Source of the DNA: Pseudosporangium ferrugineum
GTDB taxonomy: Bacteria; Actinomycetota; Actinomycetes; Mycobacteriales; Micromonosporaceae
DNA length: 64,000 nt
Direction: 5' to 3'
Assembly (NCBI RefSeq): GCF_003002065.1
Contig: NZ_PVZG01000011.1
Location: 62,001-126,000 of the forward strand
In this document: positions 1 through 8,036 of the stretch, piece by piece
Position numbering within the stretch: position 1 is the first letter of the stretch
Layout: the number at the start of each line of letters is the position of its first letter
Made by a program: the position numbers and the translations under genes
Notes under the pieces: generated by a model
What the model saw: only the letters and a program-made list of their open reading frames with translations
Databases searched by the model: none
What the model was told of the DNA's origin: nothing

Positions 1-711
1 CGCTGGCAGGAGTTCATCGGCACCGGCGAGTTCCTGCGCACCCTCGAGTCGCGGATCGGTCAGCTGCGCGACAAGGTCGTCGCCGCGGTCACCGGCCGGC
101 CGGCCCCGGGCCGCAACCTGCAGGTCGCCCTCGAGTCGCAGCTGGTCACGCTGCTGCGCGGGGTCGCCACGGACGCCGCGGAGAGCGCGTACGCGTCGTG
201 GCAGGCGCATCCGGCGGGCGCCGGGCTGCTGGAGCCGTCGCTGCAGAAGCCGTCACCCGACCTGCCGCAGCGGGCCGAGCGCGTGGTCCGCGACTGGCAG
301 CAGTGGGTGCTCGAACTGGTCCGCACCGAGGCCGGCGACAAGCGCTTCGTGGCCCGCGGTGCGGCGTACGCGGTCAACGGCGTCGGGCTGGCGGTCATGA
401 TCGCGGTCTTCACCTCCACCGCGTTCATCCCGACGGGCGCGGAGGTGGCGGTGGGCGCCGGCACCACCGTGGCGGCCCAGAAGGTGCTCGAGGCGATCTT
501 CGGCGATCAGGCCATCCGTACGCTGGCGGCCCGGGCGCGCGAGGAACTCGTGTCCCGGGTTAACGTGCTGCTCGACGCGGAGGCGGCCCGCTTCACGGAC
601 CGCACCGCCGCGGTGGGGCTCGAGCTCGAACCGGGTACCACCCTGCGGCGGGCCGCGGCCGACGTGGAGCAGGCCAGGGAGGAACTCGCGTTGACCGGTA
701 CGCCGTCATGA
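1..711 (+). CDS. Dynamin-like / YfjP-type membrane GTPase, C-terminal part (5' end outside window)
   Basis: The reading frame is open from base 1, so this is the 3' part of a gene that begins before the window; about 236 residues are visible. What is seen is a helical, Arg/Glu-rich region, one hydrophobic segment (residues of the type AVNGVGLAVMIAVFTSTAF, around bases 364-426), a Gly/Ala-rich stretch and a charged tail. No nucleotide-binding motif lies in the visible part. Its stop overlaps the ATG of the following GTPase by four bases, so the two are almost certainly translationally coupled. Such paired P-loop GTPase genes are common in actinobacteria, and the call rests on that context plus the membrane-anchored helical tail. 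The true product could instead be a non-GTPase partner. Confidence 0.6.
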   Translation, partial: RWQEFIGTGEFLRTLESRIGQLRDKVVAAVTGRPAPGRNLQVALESQLVTLLRGVATDAAESAYASWQAHPAGAGLLEPSLQKPSPDLPQRAERVVRDWQQWVLELVRTEAGDKRFVARGAAYAVNGVGLAVMIAVFTSTAFIPTGAEVAVGAGTTVAAQKVLEAIFGDQAIRTLAARAREELVSRVNVLLDAEAARFTDRTAAVGLELEPGTTLRRAAADVEQAREELALTGTPS

Positions 712-2396
712 ACCTCGCCGAGAAGGTCAAGCGCGCCTTGACCGGCGACGATCGCATCGACGCCGAGCAGCTCACCGAGCGGCTGGACGCGTTGCAGCGG
801 TTCCTGCGCGTCACCGACCCGTACCTTCCGGACAACGACCTGGTCGCCGCGCACACGCTGGTCGAGCGCGCGGGCAGCCGGCTCGCCCTGTCCCAGGATC
901 ACACCGTGGTCGCCCTGGCCGGCAGCACCGGCAGCGGCAAGTCCAGCCTGTTCAACGCGCTGGCCCGGCTGAAACTGTCGCCGGTCGGCGTGCGCCGGCC
1001 CACCACCGGGGTGGCCCACGCCTGCGTGTGGGGGCCGCTCGAGCCCGCCAACCGCCTGCTCGACTGGGTCGGTGTGCTGCCACGCCAGCGCTTCATCCGG
1101 GAGAGCGCGCTCGACGGCGAGGACGAGGCCGCCCTGCGCGGGCTGGTCCTGCTCGACCTGCCCGACTTCGACTCGGTCGAACGCGGCCACCGGCTCGAGG
1201 TGGACCGCCTGCTCGGCCTCGTCGACCAGGTCGTGTGGGTGGTCGACCCGCAGAAGTACGGCGACCGCATCCTGCACAACGCGTACCTGCGCCAGTTCCG
1301 GTCGCACGGCGACGTCACCATCGTGGTCCTCAACCAGGCCGACCGGCTGTCACCCACCGACACCGAGCTCGTGCTGACCGACCTCAAGCGGCTGCTCGAG
1401 GAGGACGGGCTCACCGGCGTGCCGGCGATGGCCACTTCGGCGAAGCAGCCGGGCATGCTCAACGAGCTGCGCTCGGCCCTGGAGAAGACGGTCGCGGACC
1501 GGCAGGCGGCGCTGCGCCGGCTCGCCGGTGACCTCGACACGGTGGCCGAGCAGCTCGCCGCCGCCATCGGGCCGCCGGCCGCCGAGGACGAGGTCGACCG
1601 CGCCACCGTACGCCAGCTCAGCGACGCCCTCGCCGCCTCCGCGGGGGTGCCGGCGGTGGCCGAGGCCGCCGAGGGGGCGTACCGGCACCGGGCGATCGCG
1701 AGCACCGGATGGCCGCTGCTGCGCGGCGTACGGAAGCTTCGTCCTGATCCTTTGAAGCGGTTGCACATCGGCTCGGACAAGCCCACCGAGGAGACGCCGT
1801 CGCAGGAGCTCGTGCCGGTGTCCCGGACCTCCCTGCCGGAGGCCGACGCCGCGCAGAAGTCCGCGGTCGGTCTCTCGGTGCGGGCGGTGGCCGCGCGGGC
1901 CGCCGCGCCGATCCCGGACGTGTGGGCGCCGGCGCTGAACGCGGCCGCCCGCTCCAAGCTCGGCGACCTGCCCGACGCGCTCGACCGCGCGGTCGCGAAA
2001 ACCGATCTGGGCATGGACCGCAAGCCGTTCTGGTGGACCGCCGTCGGCCTGCTCCAATGGCTGCTCACCATCGCCGCGGTGGCCGGCCTCGGCTGGCTCG
2101 TCGCCGGCTACGCGGTCCGCGTCCTCGGCCTGCCGGAATTCCACGATCCCAAGATCGGCCAGGTGCCGCTGCCGACGTTGCTGCTGCTCGGAGGCTTGAT
2201 CCTCGGACTCCTGCTGGCCGTGCTGCTGCGCCCGATCGTCAACGTGGGCGCTCGCCGCGCCCGCCGGCGGGCCGAGCAGCGGCTGCGCGCGTCGGTCACC
2301 GAGGTCGGCCGCGAGTACGTCGTGGCGCCCGTCCGCGAGGTGCTCAACGGGTACGCCCAGGCCCGCGAGGCGCTGACCGTCGTCCGTTCGGAATAG
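708..2396 (+). CDS. YfjP/Era-like membrane-associated GTPase
   Basis: A 562-residue P-loop GTPase. The Walker A motif GSTGSGKSS is at residues 72-80, the switch-II equivalent reads LLDLPD in place of the usual DxxG, and the base-recognition motif is NQAD. Two strong membrane segments near the C-terminus (about residues 445-470 and 484-507) are followed by an Arg-rich cytosolic helix. This layout (soluble G domain, hydrophobic hairpin, charged tail) is that of dynamin-like or YfjP GTPases, which act at the inner membrane. The substrate or cargo is not known from sequence. The ATG is chosen because it overlaps the upstream stop (ATGA), which implies coupled expression of a heteromeric GTPase pair. 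Confidence 0.85.
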   Translation: MNLAEKVKRALTGDDRIDAEQLTERLDALQRFLRVTDPYLPDNDLVAAHTLVERAGSRLALSQDHTVVALAGSTGSGKSSLFNALARLKLSPVGVRRPTTGVAHACVWGPLEPANRLLDWVGVLPRQRFIRESALDGEDEAALRGLVLLDLPDFDSVERGHRLEVDRLLGLVDQVVWVVDPQKYGDRILHNAYLRQFRSHGDVTIVVLNQADRLSPTDTELVLTDLKRLLEEDGLTGVPAMATSAKQPGMLNELRSALEKTVADRQAALRRLAGDLDTVAEQLAAAIGPPAAEDEVDRATVRQLSDALAASAGVPAVAEAAEGAYRHRAIASTGWPLLRGVRKLRPDPLKRLHIGSDKPTEETPSQELVPVSRTSLPEADAAQKSAVGLSVRAVAARAAAPIPDVWAPALNAAARSKLGDLPDALDRAVAKTDLGMDRKPFWWTAVGLLQWLLTIAAVAGLGWLVAGYAVRVLGLPEFHDPKIGQVPLPTLLLLGGLILGLLLAVLLRPIVNVGARRARRRAEQRLRASVTEVGREYVVAPVREVLNGYAQAREALTVVRSE

Positions 2397-2431
2397 GGCC
2401 CGGCGCCTGCCGTACCGGTAGGCTCGGCGAC

Positions 2432-3655
2432 ATGGCGGCACCTCAGAATCCGTACGACGCGGTCCTGCACGCGGCCCGCGACGTGGCGAAGCTCGGCTGC
2501 GCACTGGACGCCGAGATGCTGGGCACCGCCCTCCTCGGCAGCGTGTACGCGATAGCCACGACGGACCGCGCTACGGCGGTCCGCGACTTCGTGAGCCAGT
2601 TCCTCGCCACCACCACCCGCCGCCGCACGGCCTCCGCGACGACGATCCGCGAGGTGTTCGCCGCGCTCGTGCCCGACGCCGAGGGCGCCGCGGAGGTCCG
2701 GCGTGGAGCCCAGGCCCCCGAATGGGTCGCCCAGCTCGGCCGGGTCCGGCCGACGGGCTGCTACGCGTACGGCGATGTGTACGGCGACCAGACGTCCTAC
2801 CTGGTCACCTTCGCCTACGACGACCCCGGGGACGGCGGCCTCGACCACGCGGTGGTGGCGCTCGTGGACCACAACATCGGCATCACCAAGGACGTGTTCG
2901 TGGGAGCCCCCGCGGAACGCATCCTCGGCCAGGTCCGCGAGATGTGCGCGGGCGACGAGCTGACCTGGTTCCGCGAGGAGGACCCGGGCCGCCTGCGCGC
3001 CGAGGTGGGCCGCCACCTCGAGGTGACGGACGACATCAGCGACCTCCCCCAGGACGGCAACCTGGCAACGGACCGCGCGCTGGCCACGGCCCGCCTGGCC
3101 CTGCTGCCGAAGGCGACGGTCCCCCCGCTGCCGGAGCCCCCGGAGCTGAGCGGCCCCGACCGGGAAAGACTCCTCCGCGACTTCCTCGCCTCCCCGGAAG
3201 CCCAGCGCTTCGGCCTGGACACCATCTCCGCCGACGACGAGCTGGCGTCCCTGCACTTCTGCCTCAGCCTCCTGCTGGACCATGCGGCCAGCCTCCCGGA
3301 CACCGACCCGCTGCGCTGGAGCCCGGCGGTGGCAGGCCTCTTCCTCCTCGACTGGGTCCACCGCCGCGCGGTCCTCGACATGGACGACGCCGCGATGCTC
3401 CCCCGCGTGACCAGGGCCTGGTCGGCGTACGCGATGAGGAAGAAGGGCCTCCCGGAAGCCGCCACGGAACAGACGGACACGGTGGTCGAGGAAATGATCC
3501 CGGAATTCGCCCGCCTGTACGCCACAGGCGAGAAGCGAAGCCCGGCAACGGCGGCGGTGGCCCAACTGATCTCGGAAGGCGTCGACCCCAACGACCCGGA
3601 CGCCATCGACGCCTGGATCGAAACCAACCGCCACCGCCTGACGGACGACTCCTGA
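2432..3655 (+). CDS. Conserved hypothetical protein
   Basis: A 407-residue soluble protein starting MAAPQNPYDAVLHAARDVAK. The frame is open far upstream, but the ATG at 2432 is the first start beyond the end of the GTPase gene and gives a sensible N-terminus. The protein is acidic and helical with no membrane segment or signal peptide. The middle (residues about 95-160) has beta-rich stretches such as YLVTFAYDD and HAVVALVDHNIG, and the C-terminal half is helical. I recognise no catalytic motif. It sits 35 bp after the GTPase gene and may belong to the same operon. Third-position GC is very high throughout, so coding is secure although the function is not. Confidence 0.75.
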   Translation: MAAPQNPYDAVLHAARDVAKLGCALDAEMLGTALLGSVYAIATTDRATAVRDFVSQFLATTTRRRTASATTIREVFAALVPDAEGAAEVRRGAQAPEWVAQLGRVRPTGCYAYGDVYGDQTSYLVTFAYDDPGDGGLDHAVVALVDHNIGITKDVFVGAPAERILGQVREMCAGDELTWFREEDPGRLRAEVGRHLEVTDDISDLPQDGNLATDRALATARLALLPKATVPPLPEPPELSGPDRERLLRDFLASPEAQRFGLDTISADDELASLHFCLSLLLDHAASLPDTDPLRWSPAVAGLFLLDWVHRRAVLDMDDAAMLPRVTRAWSAYAMRKKGLPEAATEQTDTVVEEMIPEFARLYATGEKRSPATAAVAQLISEGVDPNDPDAIDAWIETNRHRLTDDS

Positions 3656-3728
3656 CAGCACACGCCAGAAGCCCGGCCGCGCCGTCGGCCGGACACCGCC
3701 GGGCCTCCGCGCAACGACCGCTCACGCG

Positions 3729-3780
3729 CGACGACCGCTCAGCTGACGGCGGTCGTCGGCGGTGGCCACCGCCGACGACC
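3729..3780. terminator. Two overlapping hairpins with a 30-bp perfect palindrome
   Basis: Bases 3751-3780 form a perfect 30-bp palindrome without loop (GGTCGTCGGCGGTGG and its complement). A second hairpin, with 10-bp arms at 3729-3738 and 3749-3758, shares bases 3751-3758 with it, so the two folds exclude each other. They lie about 75-125 bp after the stop of the hypothetical gene and before the end of the convergent gene. A transcription-termination role is likely, but no T-tract follows. Confidence 0.5.
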
Positions 3781-3893
3781 CAGGCCGCTAACGCCTGACC
3801 AACGACGCTCCGCGCACTTCCTACCGCCCCACCGCCGACGACCCAGGCCGCTAACGCCTGACCAGCGACGCTCCCCGCGCACTTCCTACCGCC
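3766..3893. repeat. Tandem duplication, two copies of about 64 bp
   Basis: A unit beginning CCACCGCCGACGACCCAGG occurs at 3766 and again at 3829, with a single base change (CCAACG versus CCAGCG) and a 2-bp insertion (CTCCCC) in the second copy. The start of each unit is also one arm of the adjacent palindrome. No convincing gene occupies 3656-3925; the gap holds only these repeats and hairpins. Confidence 0.8.
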
Positions 3894-3925
3894 CGACCGG
3901 CGACATCCGCTGGATGCGGGGTTTG

Positions 3926-5494
3926 TCAGCGGTGGGGGCGGTCGGGTTCGGAGTGGTGGCGGCCCGATCCGGCGCTGCGGCGCAGAGCCGCCGTGCGGTG
4001 GTCCTCGGGCCGGTGCAGGCGGCCGGCCCGGTGGCTGCCCCGGTAGGCCCGCGCGGCGAAGGACGTGTCGTCCTGCTGCCCGGCCGCCGGCTGGTGGCGG
4101 TGGCTGTTGTGCGTACGTCCGGCGGCTCGGGCGGACTTGAGATTCTGCGGGCGTTCGGACATTGCCGACCTCCGGCTCGTGACGGACCGGGCACGCTGGG
4201 CCCGGCGGTGACTGACGGTCTTCGGTTGTTCCGCAGCCGGCCGGTCATCCACAGGACTGCTGTGGACAGTCACACCCCCACGCCGCGCATCCACAGACAG
4301 CGAGTTGTGGATGACGGCAGCCCGCCGCCTATCCACAGACGGCGGCATGTGGAGGACGACAGCCCGCCGTTTATCCACAGACCGTGACCTGTGGACAGTG
4401 ACAGTCCGCCGCCGGTCGTCCCGATAGCGTGATCGGTGCGTACGACGGTCGGCGTCATCGCAGTCATGACGGCCGGACCAACCCGGGCGATGGTGATGCG
4501 CCGGCCGGGACGAGCAGTGCCACCGATCCGAGCACCACGGCGGCCGAACGGGCTTCCCCGGCGGAAGCTCCGGCGAGTCGCCAGAACCCCCCGGCCCCCC
4601 ATGCCCCCCGGAGTCGCCATGATCGTCCCGCCCGTTCGGATCGTCCGAACCGTGGTCGCCGTCGGAGGAATGGTTGCCGTCGGTGGGGTAGTGCGGGTCG
4701 CTTCCCGATCCCGGCCCCGGTCCCGACCCCGGCTCCGATCCCGGTCCCGGTCCCGGCTCAGCCGGTTCTGCCGGTTCGGCTGGTTCAGCCGGATCGGTCG
4801 GATCGGTCGGAGCGGTCGGAGTGCCCGGCTTCTCCGGCCGCCCTCCCGACGCCGGCGGTTCACCACCGTCGGGCTCGACCACCTTGACCGGCGCTTCCGG
4901 CTTCACGACGGGATCGGGCCCGGACCCCGGCAACGGCCGGCCCCACCCCGGCGAATGCGGCCCGGGCGCCGGCGATCCGGGCACATGCGACCCGGGGCGA
5001 TCAGACCCGGCCGAAGACGCCTCCTCCCCCGCCGAGAGCCGGTCCGAACCTCCCTGGGGCCCACCCGGCCCCGGCGAGAACCGGCCCGGTGCAGCCCCGG
5101 CCCTCGACGGGCCCGGGCCCTCGTCACGTCTGCTCCCGGCGTACACCCGGATCTTGCGTTTCTGGGCCTGGCCCTGCACCGGCGCCGAGCCGGTCGCGGG
5201 CGGCGGGACCGACCCCGGGGAGACCCCCTCCGGCGGGACCATCACCGGTCCGCCCGACGGCGGTGGGATGAAGGGCACGTCCGTGACCGTCGATCCGCCG
5301 TCCGCGAGTTCCTGGGAGCCCGCCGTGATCGCCGCCAGGGTGGGCAGGGACGCGAGGCCGACGAGCATCACCACCAGGAGCACATACCGACGGGTCGGGC
5401 CGGTGAAGCCCTCCGCGCTGTACACGCCGTTCAGGCGCTTGCGCAGCACCTTGATCGGTGGCACGAGGCCGTCGTCGTTCGGCTGCTCCGGCAC
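3926..5494 (-). CDS. Proline-rich single-pass membrane protein; C-terminal end uncertain
   Basis: The frame gives 522 residues from a GTG at 5494, preceded at 8 nt by GGGGAGGG. A short basic cytosolic N-terminus is followed by one membrane helix (RYVLLVVMLVGLASLPTL) and a long outer segment rich in Pro, Gly, Glu and Ser with repeats of the type AEPAEPAEP and GPGSGPGPG. From about residue 310 it becomes Gly/Asp/His-rich. The last ~150 residues are Arg/His/Cys-rich, include a degenerate 14-residue repeat (around SVDRRRA) and have poor third-position GC. That part lies over the DnaA-box array, so the end may be a read-through into non-coding DNA or a frameshift. No family recognised; the extracellular stalk suggests a cell-envelope role. 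Confidence 0.55.
   Translation of the reverse strand: MPEQPNDDGLVPPIKVLRKRLNGVYSAEGFTGPTRRYVLLVVMLVGLASLPTLAAITAGSQELADGGSTVTDVPFIPPPSGGPVMVPPEGVSPGSVPPPATGSAPVQGQAQKRKIRVYAGSRRDEGPGPSRAGAAPGRFSPGPGGPQGGSDRLSAGEEASSAGSDRPGSHVPGSPAPGPHSPGWGRPLPGSGPDPVVKPEAPVKVVEPDGGEPPASGGRPEKPGTPTAPTDPTDPAEPAEPAEPAEPGPGPGSEPGSGPGPGSGSDPHYPTDGNHSSDGDHGSDDPNGRDDHGDSGGHGGPGGSGDSPELPPGKPVRPPWCSDRWHCSSRPAHHHRPGWSGRHDCDDADRRTHRSRYRDDRRRTVTVHRSRSVDKRRAVVLHMPPSVDRRRAAVIHNSLSVDARRGGVTVHSSPVDDRPAAEQPKTVSHRRAQRARSVTSRRSAMSERPQNLKSARAAGRTHNSHRHQPAAGQQDDTSFAARAYRGSHRAGRLHRPEDHRTAALRRSAGSGRHHSEPDRPHR
4245..4398. promoter_or_regulatory. Array of eight DnaA-box-like sites in four 42-bp units
   Basis: Plus-strand boxes start at 4245 (TCATCCACA), 4287 (GCATCCACA), 4329 (CTATCCACA) and 4371 (TTATCCACA, the exact classical R-box), spaced exactly 42 bp. 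Each is followed by an inverted partner on the minus strand at 4261 (CTGTCCACA), 4306 (TCATCCACA), 4348 (TCCTCCACA, weak) and 4390 (CTGTCCACA). Linker sequence is also partly conserved (AGCCCGCCG), so the array arose by tandem duplication with the boxes retained. Actinobacterial DnaA boxes follow TTGTCCACA/TTATCCACA. There is no dnaA, dnaN or AT-rich unwinding element in the window, so a secondary DnaA-binding locus is more likely than oriC. Each unit could also form a short stem-loop. Confidence 0.75.
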
Positions 5495-5519
5495 GGCCGG
5501 CACCCTCCCCAGAGTTTGT

Positions 5520-5535
5520 AGATCCACATGGATCT
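5520..5535. promoter_or_regulatory. Inverted repeat AGATCCA-CA-TGGATCT, candidate operator
   Basis: Two perfect 7-bp arms separated by 2 bp, 25 bp upstream of the GTG of the proline-rich membrane protein gene (minus strand). The position suits an operator or promoter element of that gene. The rest of the 5495-5905 gap carries no convincing gene; it must hold the promoters of the divergent proline-rich gene and bkdA. Confidence 0.35.
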
Positions 5536-5905
5536 GTCGGCTGCTGGGGTGAACGAGGCATGCGGCGTTCGGGAGCGGTGCGCATCGGCCGTTCAGACGG
5601 AAGTGAGGGTACGAAAACCGCGAACCCGGACAAACACGGTTACCGATGATCCTGCAAGATTTCGGATCTGTGATCGACCTGACCTGTGGCGCCACTCACG
5701 TTCTCTGCGAGGATGGGGGCGACGGCACCGCCGCCGTTGCCTGCCCACCAGCAGGGCGGTGGGGGTCGTCACTCCCCGGCGGGGCGTGTGGTCCCGCCGA
5801 CCAACCGCGCGGCAACCTCACCCGGGCCAGGCGCGGCGCATTAGCGGTCAGCCGCGCGGACGGGCAACACCCGCCGTGGGCGCAGAGATGAACAGGGAGA
5901 CACGG

Positions 5906-7045
5906 ATGGCGAACGACGAGAGCCAACCCGGGGCGGACGCCCCGGCCGGCGGTTTCGTTCAACTGCTGACGCCCGACGGTGAGCGCGTCGACAGCGTCAC
6001 CACGGCGGAGGGCGTCACCTACTCGGTCGACTTCACCGACGACGAGTATCGCGGGCTGTACCGGGACCTCGTCACGGTCCGGCGCCTCGACACCGAGGCG
6101 ACCGCCCTGCAGCGGCAGGGTGAGCTCGGCATCTGGGCGAGCCTGCTGGGCCAGGAGGCCGCGCAGGTCGGCTCCGGGCGGGCGCTGCGACCCCAGGACA
6201 TGGCGTTCCCGACCTACCGCGAGCACGGCGTGCTCTACACCCGCGGCATCGACCCGATCATGCCGTTCGGCCTGTTCCGCGGCGTCGACCAGGGCGGCTG
6301 GGACCCGAACGAGTTCAAGTTCAACCTGTACACGATCGTGATCGGCTCGCAGACGCTGCACGCCACCGGCTACGCCATGGGCGTGACCATGGACGGCAAG
6401 ACCGGCGGTCCCGACGGTGAGGCGGTCATCGCGTACTTCGGCGACGGCGCCACCAGCCAGGGCGAGGTCAACGAGGCGTTCGTCTGGTCCGGCGTGTTCA
6501 ACGCGCCCATCGTGTTCTTCTGCCAGAACAACCAGTACGCGATCTCCGAGCCGCTCGAGCGCCAGACGCGTATCCCGCTGCACCGCCGGGCCGACGGCTA
6601 CGGCTTCCCGGGCGTACGCATCGACGGCAACGACGTGCTCGCCACCTACGCGGTGACCCGGGCGGCGCTGGACAACGCGCGGCACGGCCAGGGCCCCACG
6701 CTGATCGAGGCGTACACGTACAGGATGGGCGCGCACACCAGCTCCGACGACCCGACGCGCTACCGCATCGCCAGCGAGGTCGAGTCCTGGAAGGCGAAGG
6801 ACCCGATCAGCCGGCTCAAGGCGTTCCTGACCAAGCAGCAGCTGGCCGACGACACCTTCTTCACCGAGGTCGACGAGAGCGCCCGCACGCTGGCCCTCGA
6901 CCTGCGCGAGCGGGTCCTCGCCATGCCGGATCCGCAGCCGGTCACGCTGTTCGACAACGTCTATCCCACCGGCTCGCCCGAGGTCGACGCGCAGCGCCGG
7001 CAGTTCGCCGAATACCAGGCGTCGTTCGAGGGGAGCGCACACTGA
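5906..7045 (+). CDS. bkdA: 2-oxoacid dehydrogenase E1 component, alpha subunit (branched-chain / pyruvate type)
   Basis: A 379-residue thiamine-diphosphate enzyme subunit that decarboxylates a 2-oxoacid and passes the acyl group to lipoyl-E2. The ThDP/Mg signature runs from GDGATSQGE to the Asn pair in CQNNQYAIS. MGAHTSSDDPTRYR near residue 275 is the phosphorylation-loop region of the E1-alpha family. The ATG at 5906 has AGGGAGA six bases upstream; another ATG in frame at 5888 lacks such a site. The stop overlaps the next ATG (TGATG), giving an E1a-E1b-E2 operon. Sequence alone does not separate branched-chain from pyruvate specificity, but the separate alpha and beta subunits in an actinobacterium favour branched-chain oxoacids. 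No E3 gene is nearby. Confidence 0.9.
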   Translation: MANDESQPGADAPAGGFVQLLTPDGERVDSVTTAEGVTYSVDFTDDEYRGLYRDLVTVRRLDTEATALQRQGELGIWASLLGQEAAQVGSGRALRPQDMAFPTYREHGVLYTRGIDPIMPFGLFRGVDQGGWDPNEFKFNLYTIVIGSQTLHATGYAMGVTMDGKTGGPDGEAVIAYFGDGATSQGEVNEAFVWSGVFNAPIVFFCQNNQYAISEPLERQTRIPLHRRADGYGFPGVRIDGNDVLATYAVTRAALDNARHGQGPTLIEAYTYRMGAHTSSDDPTRYRIASEVESWKAKDPISRLKAFLTKQQLADDTFFTEVDESARTLALDLRERVLAMPDPQPVTLFDNVYPTGSPEVDAQRRQFAEYQASFEGSAH

Positions 7046-8031
7046 TGGCCGAGACGATCACCCTGGGCAAGGCCCTCAACCACGGCCTGCGCCGCGCGCT
7101 CGAGAACGACTCCAAGGTCGTCATCATGGGCGAGGACGTCGGCAAGCTCGGCGGCGTGTTCCGCATCACCGACGGCCTGCAGAAGGACTTCGGCGAGGAC
7201 CGCGTCATCGACACCCCGCTGGCCGAGGCCGGCATCGTCGGCACCGCGGTCGGCCTGGCCATCCGCGGCTACCGGCCGGTCTGCGAGATCCAGTTCGACG
7301 GGTTCGTGTTCCCGGCGTACAACCAGATCGTCGCGCAGGTCGCGAAGATGTACTACCGCTCGCTGGGCAACGTGCGCATCCCGATCGTCATCCGGATTCC
7401 GTACGGCGGCGGCATCGGCGCGGTCGAGCACCACTCCGAGTCGCCCGAGGCGTACTTCGCGCACACCCCCGGCCTCAAGGTCGTGACCTGCTCCAACCCG
7501 GCGGACGCGTACGCGATGATCCAGCAGTCGATCGCCTCGGACGACCCGATCGTGTTCTTCGAGCCGAAGCGGCGCTACTGGGAGAAGGGCGAGGTCGACC
7601 TGGGGCTCGACCTCGCGGGCGCGTACCCGCTGCACGCCTCCCGGATCGCGCGCCCGGGCACCGACGCGACGGTGATCGCGTACGGCCCGATGGTGCGGGT
7701 GGCCCTCGACGCCGCGTCGGCCGCGGAGGAGGACGGACGCAGCCTGGAGGTCGTCGACCTGCGTACGCTCTCCCCACTCGACCTGGCCCCGGTCTTCGAG
7801 TCGATCCGCCGCACCGGCCGGGCCGTCATCGTGCACGAGGCGCCCGGCAACGCGGGGCTGGGCGCGGAGATCGCCGCCCGGATCACCGAGGAGTGCTTCT
7901 ACTCCCTGGAGGCGCCGGTGCTGCGCGTGACGGGCTTCGACGTGCCGTACCCCGCGGCCCGCCTCGAGGAGGAGTACCTCCCGGACCTGGACCGCCTCCT
8001 GGACGCCGTCGACCGCTCCTTCGGCTGGTGA
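7045..8031 (+). CDS. bkdB: 2-oxoacid dehydrogenase E1 component, beta subunit
   Basis: A 328-residue transketolase-like pyrimidine-binding subunit, MAETITLGKALNHGLRRALE. Typical family features include MGEDVGKLGGVF near residue 30, DTPLAEAGIVGTAVGLA, QFDGFVFPAYNQI, and the PYGGGIGAVEHHSESPEAYF loop that contacts E1-alpha and ThDP. The C-terminal transketolase domain follows (VVDLRTLSPLD, HEAPGNAGLGAEIAARI). It starts on the last base of the bkdA stop, so the two subunits are coupled for 1:1 synthesis. It forms the alpha2beta2 E1 heterotetramer. Length matches the family. Confidence 0.92.
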   Translation: MAETITLGKALNHGLRRALENDSKVVIMGEDVGKLGGVFRITDGLQKDFGEDRVIDTPLAEAGIVGTAVGLAIRGYRPVCEIQFDGFVFPAYNQIVAQVAKMYYRSLGNVRIPIVIRIPYGGGIGAVEHHSESPEAYFAHTPGLKVVTCSNPADAYAMIQQSIASDDPIVFFEPKRRYWEKGEVDLGLDLAGAYPLHASRIARPGTDATVIAYGPMVRVALDAASAAEEDGRSLEVVDLRTLSPLDLAPVFESIRRTGRAVIVHEAPGNAGLGAEIAARITEECFYSLEAPVLRVTGFDVPYPAARLEEEYLPDLDRLLDAVDRSFGW

Positions 8032-8036
8032 CGCCG

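Noticed and set aside
4245..4398. Canonical chromosomal oriC
   Set aside because: Actinobacterial oriC lies between dnaA and dnaN, which are absent here, and there is no AT-rich unwinding region beside the boxes.
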